From: Mycolicibacterium arabiense
Lineage (GTDB): Bacteria; Actinomycetota; Actinomycetes; Mycobacteriales; Mycobacteriaceae
Direction: 5' to 3'
DNA length: 64,000 nt
Assembly: GCF_010731815.2 (NCBI RefSeq)
Contig: NZ_AP022593.1
Coordinates: forward strand, 2,728,001-2,792,000
Translations under genes and position numbers: made by a program
Notes under the pieces: generated by a model
What the model saw: the letters and a program-made list of their open reading frames with translations, nothing else
What the model was told of the DNA's origin: nothing
Database searches by the model: none
Part shown: in pieces, positions 17,203-25,626 of the stretch
How the letters are laid out: the number at the start of each line of letters is the position of its first letter
How positions within the stretch are numbered: the first letter of the stretch is position 1

Positions 17203-18218
17203 GGTGCTCCTCCCCACTGGTGAACGGCCGCCACCAGCCTTGAATCAGTGATGCCGTCCAGGCACGGATGTCCTGGGACGGGGCACGTTCGGGCGCGGGT
17301 CGCCCGGCATGCCGAGTTTTGGTCGCCGAGCAACGTGACGGCGTCGCCGTACGGGCTCCACTGCGATGCGGGGACGACGGGGGCGAACAACGACACCACC
17401 GGCGTCCCGACGGCGGCGGCGAGGTGCGCCGGTCCGGTGTTGGGCGCCACGACGACTCGCGCGGCGGCGTACACCGCGGCGAGGCCGGGCAGGTCCACCC
17501 GACCGCCGAGATCGACCGCGGCGTCGCCGGCGACCAGGCCGGTCAGGTCGCGTTCCTCGCCCGATCCGGTGACGACGACGCGGTAGCCCGCCTCGCACAG
17601 CGCCCGCACCATCCCCGCACTCCGGCCAGGCGTGGGCATCCGGGCGGGTACCGCGGCGCCGGGGTGGAACGCGATGAAGCGGTCCGTGCCGATCACCTCG
17701 GCCACGTCGCGGGGCACGCCCGGGAGGTCGCGGATCCGCAGCCCGCCGTCGTCGCCGCCCGGCAGGTCGCACCCCCCGGCGCGGGCGAGCGACAGCGCTC
17801 GCTCCACCTCGGGTATGCCGTCGGGAACGTGGTGGCGCAGGTCGAGCAGCGTGCCCGGGTAGTCCTCGCAGATGGCGCCGGTCCAAGCCACCCCGGCCAT
17901 CCGGCACAGCAGGGCCAGCGGAAGCGGCGACTGATGGAACGAGGTGAAGACGAACGCCCGGTCCGGCGCGATGTCGCGCAGTTGCTTCACCAGCGCCTCG
18001 ACGTGGCCGGCCGTCAACTCCGGAGAGTCGAAGTCGACCCACGGGGCCTGCCATTCGACGATCTCGTCGACCCGTGGCAGCAGTTCCGCCGCGGCACGGC
18101 CCCGCGGGCCGACCAGCATCACCACCCGGTCGTGGTGTGTTGCGACTGCGCGCACCGCAGGCCCCGTGATCAGCACGTCACCCGCGCTGTCCAGGCGTGC
18201 CACCAGTGCGGTACTCAT
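17199..18218 (-). CDS. GT9 (heptosyltransferase-like) glycosyltransferase
   Basis: This 339-residue second GT9 paralogue of the operon has LVARLDSAGDVLITGPAVRAV (GDxLxxxPxxR motif, about 6-26), a FHPGAA strand near 200 and VAPNTGPAHLAAAVGTPVVSLF near 270-290, the ADP-sugar binding site in WaaC/WaaF-like enzymes. A likely role is transfer of heptose to an acceptor on the cytoplasmic face. ATG 18218 follows GAGG. It lies 28 bases after the upstream gene and overlaps gmhA. Confidence 0.87.
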   Translation of the reverse strand: MSTALVARLDSAGDVLITGPAVRAVATHHDRVVMLVGPRGRAAAELLPRVDEIVEWQAPWVDFDSPELTAGHVEALVKQLRDIAPDRAFVFTSFHQSPLPLALLCRMAGVAWTGAICEDYPGTLLDLRHHVPDGIPEVERALSLARAGGCDLPGGDDGGLRIRDLPGVPRDVAEVIGTDRFIAFHPGAAVPARMPTPGRSAGMVRALCEAGYRVVVTGSGEERDLTGLVAGDAAVDLGGRVDLPGLAAVYAAARVVVAPNTGPAHLAAAVGTPVVSLFAPVVPASQWSPYGDAVTLLGDQNSACRATRARTCPVPGHPCLDGITDSRLVAAVHQWGGAP

Positions 18219-18246
18219 CGGTGTCCTCGGCTCTTCGCGCAAGCGC

Positions 18247-19752
18247 TCATCGCGACTCCCGCAACACCATCGACACCGCATCCGTCAGCGTCGCCGCCAC
18301 GCGGGCGCGGGACCTGGCGTGCTGGATCTCCTCGACCCGGGTGCGGTCGGTCGGCACCAGCACCGCACGCGCGTTGGCGGCCAGTGCCGCGTTGACGTCA
18401 CCGCCGGTGTCGCCGATCATCACGCACCGCTCGGGTGGCACGCCGAGCGTCTCGGCTGCGGCGAGGACCATCCCCGGCCGCGGCTTGCGGCACGCGCACT
18501 GGTGGTGATCGTCGTGCACGCAGACCTGCCAGGTGTCGAACGGCCCGAGCACGGCGTCGACCTCGGCGTTGACGGCCAGCAGCTGCTCGGGCGTGATCAG
18601 TCCGCGCGCCACACCGGACTGGTTCGACACGATCCCGAGCAGGATGCCCCGCTCGCGCAGCTTGTCCAGCGCGCGCACCGCACCCGGCAGCGGCCGAACC
18701 CCATTGGGGTCGTTGAGGAAAGGGCCGTCCTCGATGATGGTGTCGTCGCGGTCGAGCAGCACGGCGAGCACCGGTTCGGGTACCGCGGAGCGGTGCGTCC
18801 ACTCCCCGACCAGCCTGTGCCACACCGCAACCGGCGGGATGAGCACCGACGACCACGCGAGCCGGACCGCTTCGCCGGCGGTGGGCGGTCCGTCGAGGAA
18901 GCGCCGCACCGCGAACTGCGTGGTGAGCGCGGCCCACGCGGTCGCGGCGACGCCCGCCGTCGTGCGCCTGCCCGTGACTGCGGCCAACGCACCGGTGGCC
19001 AGGGCCGCGGTCGTCGCGACGTGCGCGGGCATCCTGCCGGGACCCTCACCGATGCGGGTTCGCCAGTCGCCGCCGAACTTCCGCCGCATGAGTGCGTTGT
19101 CGCGGTTGCCGATCTGTGCGCGGACGCTGCTCATCGCCGTCGCAGGCGCGACCGGATGGGTCACCCGCCGGTCACCGCGCACGATGCGGTGTCCCGCCGA
19201 CGTGATCCGCAGAGCGATGTCGGAGTCCTCCCGGTAGGCACGCGGGAAACGCTCATCGAACCCGCCGACCGCCACCAGCACGTCGCGCCGGTAGGCCATG
19301 TCCGCGGTGATCCACTGGGCGGTGGCCAGACGCTGCGTGCGCCGCTCGTCGTCAGTCGCCCGCCGGCCCTCGGCGGCAGGCACCAGCAAGCCACCCTGGG
19401 AACCCGCGGCACGGACGCTCTCGGCGCGGTTCAGGTCGTCGGCGAGGCACGCCAGCCAGTCGGCGCCGGGCAGCACGTCGTCGTCGAGGAACGCGATCCA
19501 CCTCGTGGCCGCTGCGCGCCACCCGACGTTGCGTGCGGCAGCCGGACCCCGGCCACCACTGCGCAAGACGTTGACCGCCAACCGATCCGACCGGACCTCG
19601 AGTTCTGAAGAGCTGTCACGGCGGTCGTCGACGACGATCACCTCGGCGGGCCGCGGATGCACGCCGCCTGCCGACTCGTCGAGCGCGGCGATCAGGCGGT
19701 GCAGCGACTCCCGGCCGATGGTCGGGATGACGACGGTGCAGTCCACGATCAC
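18247..19752 (-). CDS. fusion: GT2 glycosyltransferase + GmhB-type heptose-bisphosphate phosphatase
   Basis: This 501-residue two-domain protein has a GT-A fold GT2 domain at 1-300, with VVDDR (40-44), DDD at 90-92 and FDERFPRAYREDSDIALR near 165-182. The HAD-IIIA phosphatase at about 328-490 has DRDDT (334-338; the usual form is DRDGT), SNQSGVARG (376-384) and the zinc loop C411xH413-C419xC421 that defines GmhB. The phosphatase would remove the 1,7-bisphosphate's 7-phosphate between the two HldE steps. GTG 19752 overlaps the upstream stop. Confidence 0.9.
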   Translation of the reverse strand: MIVDCTVVIPTIGRESLHRLIAALDESAGGVHPRPAEVIVVDDRRDSSSELEVRSDRLAVNVLRSGGRGPAAARNVGWRAAATRWIAFLDDDVLPGADWLACLADDLNRAESVRAAGSQGGLLVPAAEGRRATDDERRTQRLATAQWITADMAYRRDVLVAVGGFDERFPRAYREDSDIALRITSAGHRIVRGDRRVTHPVAPATAMSSVRAQIGNRDNALMRRKFGGDWRTRIGEGPGRMPAHVATTAALATGALAAVTGRRTTAGVAATAWAALTTQFAVRRFLDGPPTAGEAVRLAWSSVLIPPVAVWHRLVGEWTHRSAVPEPVLAVLLDRDDTIIEDGPFLNDPNGVRPLPGAVRALDKLRERGILLGIVSNQSGVARGLITPEQLLAVNAEVDAVLGPFDTWQVCVHDDHHQCACRKPRPGMVLAAAETLGVPPERCVMIGDTGGDVNAALAANARAVLVPTDRTRVEEIQHARSRARVAATLTDAVSMVLRESR

Positions 19753-21410
19753 CGGGCGCGCCTCACCAGGAACGGCCCGATCGCCAGCACGTCGATCGGC
19801 GAACTGCCGAAGCACTCCAGCGCGTCGCGCGGGCTGTCGACGATCGGCCTGCCCGCGGTGTTGAAGCTGGTGTTGACGACCACCGGGACACCCGTGCGCT
19901 CGGCGAAGCGCGAGATGACGCCGTGCAGCGGAGCCTGGGACGGTTCGACGGTCTGGATCCTGGCGGTGCCGTCGACGTGCGTCACCGCGGGGATGCGGTC
20001 ACGCCACTGCGGCAACACGTCGTGGACGAACAGCATGTACGGGCTGGGCAACGGACCACGGGAGAAGATCTCGGCCGCGCGGTCGGCGAGCACCATGGGG
20101 GCCACCGGCCGGAACTGCTCACGGCCCTTGACGATGTTGAGACGCTCGAGGTTGTCGACGTGCCGGGGGTCGGCGAGCAGCGACCGCGCGCCGAGGGCAC
20201 GCGGCCCGAATTCGGCACGGCCCTGGAACCATCCGATCAACTGGTCGTCGGCGAGGGCGTCGCCGACGGCGGCCGCGAAGTCCGCCGGGCGTTCATACGG
20301 CACCGCGGCCTCGTCCAGCGTGCGGGCGATCTGCTCGTCGGAGAACTCGCGGCCCAGCAGCGCCGAGGGCATCGGCGAGATCGGCTCGCCGAAGTCGGCG
20401 GCCAGTGACAGCGCCGCGCCCAGCGCGGTGCCCGAGTCACCGGCGGCAGGTTGCACCCACACCTCGTCGAAGCTGCCCTCGGCGTGAATCCGGGTGTTGG
20501 CAACGCAATTGAGCGCCACCCCGCCTGCCAGGCTGAGATACGGCGTGTCCACGCGCTCGCGCAGCCACGCCACCAGGCCTAGTAGCACCTCCTCGACGAC
20601 GAGCTGGACGCTGCATGCCAGGTCGGCGTGCACCGGGTCGGGCCTGGCGAAGGCCGACATCTCCTCCGGAGGCGTCGCCCGTCGCTTGGGGGCCAACGCC
20701 GACCAGTCGATGCGCTCGGTGCGGAAACCGCCGTCGTCGCAGACGTATACCCGCTCGCGCAGGTAGTCGGCGAACCGCGGGCTGCCATAGGAGCCCATCG
20801 CCATCACCTTGTACTCATCGCTGGAGCGCTTGAAGCCGAGGTGCTCGGTGAGGTCCTCGTAGAGCAGTCCGAGTGAGTGCGGCAGCGACTGCGACGCGAG
20901 CACGTCCAGCTTGTGCTCGCGGTACACGCCGGCCAGCATCGACGTCCGCTCACCGCGGCCATCGACGACGAGCACCGCCGAATCCGGGTGCGGCGACGCT
21001 AGCGCCGTCGACGCGGCGTGGGTGACGTGATGGCGCACGTGCCGGACGTTCGCAGGGTCGAGCCCTGGCAGCGCCGTAGCCAGGAAGCCGGATGCGCGTT
21101 GGGCGTACAGCGTGCGGAGGTACTCCCACTTGTTGTCGAGACCCTCGAGGTCGTCGGACTCACCCTCCATGATCGAGGGGTCATACGAGTAGCCGACCGC
21201 ATCGAGGTCGGCGGGCTCGAGGCCCGCCTCGGCCAGGCACCACTGTGCGGCACTGGTCGGGAGTTCCCACGTCGAGAACGGCACGGCCGTCTTGCCGTGC
21301 TTGCGGCGACTGAACCGCTCCTCCTCCGCTGCGGCGACGACGTTGCCGTCGACGACCAGAGCCGCGGCAGGATCGTGGAATACGGCGTTGATGCCCAATA
21401 TCTTCATCAT
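19749..21410 (-). CDS. NodU/CmcH-type O-carbamoyltransferase
   Basis: This protein of about 553 residues matches carbamoyltransferases of the NodU/TobZ family. The N-terminal Kae1-like domain has MKILGINAVFHDPAAALV and the metal-binding HHVTHAAS (H126, H130 counted from the second Met); it also has SLAGGVALNCVANTRI, QGRAEFGPRALG and VVNTSFN. The C-terminal YrdC-like region completes the fold. It uses carbamoyl phosphate and ATP to carbamoylate a hydroxyl, usually on a sugar. Two ATGs (21410, 21407) are possible; 21410 gives the ATGA overlap used throughout the operon. Confidence 0.92.
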   Translation of the reverse strand: MMKILGINAVFHDPAAALVVDGNVVAAAEEERFSRRKHGKTAVPFSTWELPTSAAQWCLAEAGLEPADLDAVGYSYDPSIMEGESDDLEGLDNKWEYLRTLYAQRASGFLATALPGLDPANVRHVRHHVTHAASTALASPHPDSAVLVVDGRGERTSMLAGVYREHKLDVLASQSLPHSLGLLYEDLTEHLGFKRSSDEYKVMAMGSYGSPRFADYLRERVYVCDDGGFRTERIDWSALAPKRRATPPEEMSAFARPDPVHADLACSVQLVVEEVLLGLVAWLRERVDTPYLSLAGGVALNCVANTRIHAEGSFDEVWVQPAAGDSGTALGAALSLAADFGEPISPMPSALLGREFSDEQIARTLDEAAVPYERPADFAAAVGDALADDQLIGWFQGRAEFGPRALGARSLLADPRHVDNLERLNIVKGREQFRPVAPMVLADRAAEIFSRGPLPSPYMLFVHDVLPQWRDRIPAVTHVDGTARIQTVEPSQAPLHGVISRFAERTGVPVVVNTSFNTAGRPIVDSPRDALECFGSSPIDVLAIGPFLVRRAR

Positions 21411-22444
21411 CGGCTCCCAGTGTCGACGGTGGTCCTGGCGTTGGCTGCGGGGGCGGCTTCCAGCGCGGAACGGAACCACTCAACCGTGGCGGCGAGGCCC
21501 CGGGCGTAGTCGATCGTCGAGGACCAACCGAGCCGGTCGCGGGCGACGGTCACGTCCGGGCAGCGCTGCCTGGGATCGTCGGTGGCGGCCGGGACGAACT
21601 CGATCGGCGAGTCGCTGCCTGCGAGGTCGCGGATCAGCTCCGCGATCCGCAGGACCGTCAGCTCCTCGGGGTTGCCGATGTTCACCGGACCGGGAAAGTC
21701 GCCGTGGGACAGCGCGATCAGCCCGTCGACCGTGTCGTCGACGTAGCACAGCGACCGGGTCTGCGATCCGTCGCCCGCGACGGTGATCGGCTCACCGAGG
21801 AGCGCCTGCCTGCAGAACGTCGGCACTGCCCGTCCGTCGTCGGCACGCATCCGTGGTCCGTAGGTATTGAAGATCCGGGCCACGCCAATCGAGACGCCGC
21901 GCTCGCGCCGGTAGGCGAAGGTCAGCGCCTCGGCGTACCGCTTGGCCTCGTCGTAGACGCTCCGCGGTCCGATGGGGTTGACGTTTCCCCAATACTGTTC
22001 GCGCTGCGGGTGTTCCAGCGGATCGCCGTAGACCTCACTGGTGGACGCCAGCACGAACCGCGCGCCGCACCGTTGTGCCACGTCGAGCGCCACGGTGGTG
22101 CCCTGGCTGCCGGTTCGCAGGGTGGCCGTCGGCATGCGCAGGTAGTCGACCGGCGATGCCGGGCTGGCGAGGTGAAACACCGTGTCGAACGGCGCGTTTC
22201 GCCACGGCGCCGGTAGGGGGTCGGCGATGTCGTGTTCGACGAAGTGGTAGCCGTCCCGGTGCGCGAGCCGGGTGTGGGCGTCCGGCGCGCTGGTGGACAG
22301 GTCGTCCACGCACACCACCTCGGCTGCGCCGAGTTCGAACAGGCGCTCGCAGAGCCTGCTGCCCAGGAAGCCGCTGCCGCCCGTCACCAGGACACGCGAC
22401 CCCCGAGTTTGACCCGGATCGCGGTGGGTAGCTGCTGCCGTCAT
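21407..22444 (-). CDS. extended SDR, UDP-glucuronate decarboxylase-like
   Basis: This 345-residue NAD-dependent epimerase/dehydratase-family enzyme has TGGSGFLG (21-28), the substrate-region FHLASPASPVDY (90-101), STSEVYGDP and the catalytic Y164xxxK168 in SVYDEAKRY. ARIFNTYGPRM and the SPASP pattern are those of UDP-xylose synthases (UXS). With ugd at the operon's other end, UDP-Glc to UDP-GlcA to UDP-Xyl is a coherent inference; a dTDP- or UDP-sugar epimerase is the alternative. GAGGTG lies six bases before ATG 22444, and this start overlaps that of the divergent GT2. Confidence 0.82.
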   Translation of the reverse strand: MTAAATHRDPGQTRGSRVLVTGGSGFLGSRLCERLFELGAAEVVCVDDLSTSAPDAHTRLAHRDGYHFVEHDIADPLPAPWRNAPFDTVFHLASPASPVDYLRMPTATLRTGSQGTTVALDVAQRCGARFVLASTSEVYGDPLEHPQREQYWGNVNPIGPRSVYDEAKRYAEALTFAYRRERGVSIGVARIFNTYGPRMRADDGRAVPTFCRQALLGEPITVAGDGSQTRSLCYVDDTVDGLIALSHGDFPGPVNIGNPEELTVLRIAELIRDLAGSDSPIEFVPAATDDPRQRCPDVTVARDRLGWSSTIDYARGLAATVEWFRSALEAAPAANARTTVDTGSR

Positions 22445-23312
22445 GTCACTCACCTCGTTCGTCATAGCCAGCCGTGACCGGTCCCCGGAGGTGGTCGCGG
22501 TCGTGGAACGGTTGTTGCGCGAGACCGACTGCCCGGTCATCGTCGTGGACAACGGATCCCGTGACGACTCGGTGCTCGCGCTGCACCGGGCGGGATCGAT
22601 CGGCCCGGGACGGCTGCGGGTCATCCCGCTCGCCGACAACCTCGGTGCCGTGGGCCGCAACGTCGGGGTGTCGGCGGCGACGACGCCGTTCGTCGCCTTC
22701 TGCGACGACGACTCCTGGTGGGAACCCGACGCGACCGCGCGCGCCGAGGAGCTGTTCGCCGAGTACCCCACGGTCGGTCTGCTCGCCGCGCGCACCGTGG
22801 TGCTGCCAAGCGGCCGGACAGACGCACTCTCCGAGATGCTGGCGGCGAGCCCGCTGGGCCACGATCCATCGCTGCCGGGCCCGTCGATCCTCGGATTCCT
22901 GGCGTGCTCGTCGATCGCCCGCAAGGAAGCCTTCGAAGCCGTCGGCGGATTCAGCAGCATCCTGCACTTCCGCGGCGAGGAGGGACTGCTGGCGATCGAC
23001 CTCGCCGCGGCGGGGTGGGACCTGTGCTTCTGCCCGGAGCTGGTGGCCTACCACCAGCCGTCGTCCGCCCGTCCGCCGAACGCGGTGCAGGACGCCCGTA
23101 GCCTCCGCAACGACGTGCTGACCACCTGGCTGCGCCGACCACCGCGCGAATGCGTCCGTGCGGCAACCCGGTTGGTCAGGGCCGCCACGCGCGACCAGGC
23201 GCACGCACGCGCGATGGCCGAGGCGTTGCGGCTGCTGCCGAGCGTCGCGCGAGGGAGACGCCGACTGCCCCGCGACGTCGAGGAATCGCTGGAGCTGCTC
23301 GCCCGGTCGTAA
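22443..23312 (+). CDS. GT2 family glycosyltransferase
   Basis: This 289-residue GT-A enzyme has SFVIASRDR at the start, VIVVDNGSRDDS near 33-44, VGRNVGVSAA near 68-77 and the metal-binding CDDDSWW near 84-90, with ECVRAATRLVRAA helices at the end. No membrane helices are present, so it is probably a cytosolic rhamnosyl/glycosyl transferase. It is the only plus-strand gene within the locus: its ATG overlaps the start codon of the divergent SDR, and it converges with the GT4 gene with an 11-base gap. No good ribosome-binding site is visible. Confidence 0.85.
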   Translation: MSLTSFVIASRDRSPEVVAVVERLLRETDCPVIVVDNGSRDDSVLALHRAGSIGPGRLRVIPLADNLGAVGRNVGVSAATTPFVAFCDDDSWWEPDATARAEELFAEYPTVGLLAARTVVLPSGRTDALSEMLAASPLGHDPSLPGPSILGFLACSSIARKEAFEAVGGFSSILHFRGEEGLLAIDLAAAGWDLCFCPELVAYHQPSSARPPNAVQDARSLRNDVLTTWLRRPPRECVRAATRLVRAATRDQAHARAMAEALRLLPSVARGRRRLPRDVEESLELLARS

Positions 23313-23323
23313 CGGATGCGGCC

Positions 23324-24532
23324 TCATCGAGCCGACCCCACTGCGTTGCGCGTGGTGACGTGGCGGTAGACACCGGCCATCGCGGCGGCCACCCGGTCCC
23401 ACGAATAGTGTTCGAGGACACGGCGTCTGCCCGCGCGGCCCAGCCGCTCCCGACGCCGCTCGTCCCACAGGATGGGGTTGATGGCGTCGGCCAGCGCCCG
23501 CGGGTTCTTCGGCTCCACCAACCGGCCCGTGACGTCGTCGAGCACCGTGTCGAGCATGCCGCCGACCGCCGATGCGACGACGGGCACCCCGCAGGCCATT
23601 GCCTCGAGCGGCACGATGCCGAACGGCTCGTACCACGGCGTGGCGGCGACCACGTCGGCCGACCGCAGCAGCATCGGCATCTCCTCCCTACCCACCGATC
23701 CGTAGAGGTGGACGCGGTCGGCGACGCCGAAGTGGGTCGCAAGCCGCTGCAGCCGAAGGGCTTCGGCGTCGGAGTCCAGCCGGGACTTGTCCGGGCCGCC
23801 GATGATGACGAGTTCGGAGTGCGGGATCATCCGCATCGCGCAGATCATCGTCTCGAACCCCTTGCGGGGCACCAGCCGTCCGACCGACACGATGCGGTGG
23901 GGCGCGCCGCCGCGGGTGGCGGCGGGTCCGCCCGGCGTGAACTCGTCTGTGTTCACACCGCAAGGCACCACCGACACCTTCGACCGTGACCGACCCATCC
24001 GCTCCAACTCGTCGACTTCGTCGGAGCACGTCGCCGCCACCCAGTCGACGTCGCGGGCGATCGTGGTCTCCAGCCGGATCCGGTCGTCGGGGCTGGTGTC
24101 GTCGGCGCCCTGGTGGATGCGCTTGACGATGCCGAGGGCGTGGAACGTCTGGACCGCGGGCAGGCCGTGCGCGGCAGCGGCAGGCATGGTGGCAAGACCC
24201 GACATCCAGAAGTGCGCGTGTGCGACGTCGGGCCGCCACCGGTGCCACTGGTCGGCGAGGAAGTCGCCGAATGCGGGCATGTACTGCGGCAGATCATCCT
24301 TCGGCAACTCGCGAGCGGGCCCGGCCGGCACGTGGATGACGGCGTACCCCTGCTCGGTGTCGACGTGCTCGGGCAGGTCCTCGCCGTCACGGCGGGTGTA
24401 CACCACGACCTCGTGTCCCCGGCGCGCCAAGGCGGCGGACAGTTCGGCGACGGCGACGTTCTGGCCTCCTGCGTCGACCCCGCCGAGATGAGCGAGCGGG
24501 CTGGCGTGTTCGGAGATCATCGCGACCCTCAT
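23324..24532 (-). CDS. GT4 family glycosyltransferase
   Basis: This 402-residue GT-B enzyme has the N-terminal GGVDAGGQNVAVAELSAALARRGHEV pattern of MshA/sucrose-phosphate-synthase-like GT4 proteins, SVGRLVPRKGFE near 228-239, and the nucleotide-sugar site with ATPWYEPFGIVPLEAMACGVPVVAS (E...E motif) near 300-325. The donor is unknown. ATG 24532 overlaps the stop of the preceding glycosyltransferase (ATGA), so both are on one transcript. It is similar to the GT4 at 27992. Confidence 0.88.
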   Translation of the reverse strand: MRVAMISEHASPLAHLGGVDAGGQNVAVAELSAALARRGHEVVVYTRRDGEDLPEHVDTEQGYAVIHVPAGPARELPKDDLPQYMPAFGDFLADQWHRWRPDVAHAHFWMSGLATMPAAAAHGLPAVQTFHALGIVKRIHQGADDTSPDDRIRLETTIARDVDWVAATCSDEVDELERMGRSRSKVSVVPCGVNTDEFTPGGPAATRGGAPHRIVSVGRLVPRKGFETMICAMRMIPHSELVIIGGPDKSRLDSDAEALRLQRLATHFGVADRVHLYGSVGREEMPMLLRSADVVAATPWYEPFGIVPLEAMACGVPVVASAVGGMLDTVLDDVTGRLVEPKNPRALADAINPILWDERRRERLGRAGRRRVLEHYSWDRVAAAMAGVYRHVTTRNAVGSAR

Positions 24533-25512
24533 GAACAGACCTCCTCGATCAGCCGGTCCCAGTCGTCGAGGAAACGACCGAGGCCGAAGTTGGTCAGCGC
24601 GAAGTCGCGCGCGGCCTTGCCTGCCAGCGCGGCGGCCTCGCGATCTGCCACGAAGTGGGCGGCCGCGCGGCCGAGTGCATCGGGGTCGGCGCTGACCACG
24701 CCGGCCTCCCGCGGTACCGCCAGCGGGGCCATCGTCGCGGCGACCGCGACGACGGGCATCCCGATCGTCATCGCCTCGAGCAGCGACAGTCCCAGCGACG
24801 TCCACCGTGCGGTGTGCACGTAGACCCGGCGTCGCGCCACCTCCCGCAGCAACCGCGCAGCCGGCACGTCACCGCGGCCCGTGACGCCCCCGACCCGATG
24901 CTCGTCGGCGTTGAGGTCGTCGCTGCCGATACCCCATACGTCGACGGGGACGTAGCGGCCGAGCGTGCCGAGCAGGTCGGTACCGACCGTGCGCCACCGG
25001 CGCAGCGGCTCGTTGATCATCGCTGCGGCGGAGCCGATCTCACCGCTGTAGAGGTGACCGCGGTCGGGGATGCCGTGGTCCACGACGCGTGTCGGCGCGC
25101 GGCCGTTGTCCCACATCAGTCGGTTGAAGTCGGTGACGTGGACGATAGGGATGTCCGATCGGTCACCGAGCGGATGTCTGCTGTCGACGGCATGCGGACG
25201 CGGTGCGTTGTGTTCGACGTACACGGCGGGGACGTCGATGCCGGGTCGGCGCCGGAGCCACCGTGCGGTCAGCTCCAACTCTTCTGGGCGTTGCAGCACC
25301 ACCAGGTCGACCGGTCGGTCGGCGAGGTCTTCGTACCCGACCTCCTCGGCAGCAGGCCAGACCCTGCCGCACAGCCCGCGGGCGCTGCCGTCGTCGGACC
25401 GCGGCACGAGATAGGAGTGCTCACCGGAGACGAACGCCTCCGTCCAACTGCCGTGCACGTGCCAGATGAGCACGTCGCGAGGTGCGTCCGGGTCGGGCAT
25501 GGCGCGCCACAT
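24529..25512 (-). CDS. GT4-like glycosyltransferase
   Basis: This 327-residue protein has a diverged GT-B fold. N-terminal DVLIWHVHGSWTEAFVSGEHSYLVPR and YVEHNAPRPHAVDSRHPL recall GT4 family members that carry a His-rich acceptor region; the C-terminal ARWTSLGLSLLEAMTIGMPVVAVAATMAPLAV matches the GT4 nucleotide-sugar site. The donor and acceptor are unknown. ATG 25512 is the first start after a hairpin at 25585-25613, so it probably opens the first transcription unit of the glycan locus. Confidence 0.78.
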   Translation of the reverse strand: MWRAMPDPDAPRDVLIWHVHGSWTEAFVSGEHSYLVPRSDDGSARGLCGRVWPAAEEVGYEDLADRPVDLVVLQRPEELELTARWLRRRPGIDVPAVYVEHNAPRPHAVDSRHPLGDRSDIPIVHVTDFNRLMWDNGRAPTRVVDHGIPDRGHLYSGEIGSAAAMINEPLRRWRTVGTDLLGTLGRYVPVDVWGIGSDDLNADEHRVGGVTGRGDVPAARLLREVARRRVYVHTARWTSLGLSLLEAMTIGMPVVAVAATMAPLAVPREAGVVSADPDALGRAAAHFVADREAAALAGKAARDFALTNFGLGRFLDDWDRLIEEVCS

Positions 25513-25584
25513 ACCCTGGGCCGAACCCTCGAAACTTCTAGGATTGAAGATCTTTCAGAGGGGTGCCGGAGCGCAGCATCTCAC

Positions 25585-25613
25585 CCGAACCTGCTGTCGC
25601 ACAGCAGGTTCGG
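25585..25613 (-). terminator. strong hairpin terminator after the alcohol dehydrogenase gene
   Basis: A perfect 13-bp inverted repeat (CCGAACCTGCTGT at 25585-25597 and its complement at 25601-25613) surrounds a three-base loop. It lies 13 bases after the stop of the minus-strand alcohol dehydrogenase and before the glycan locus, and so separates two units. No U-tract follows. Confidence 0.7.
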
Positions 25614-25626
25614 AGCATGTCCCCAG

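Noticed and set aside
17944..19608. A 554-codon plus-strand frame opposite the GT9 and GT2-GmhB genes
   Set aside because: Same reason: no motif, composition typical of an antisense shadow, and it runs across the stop-start junction of two real genes.
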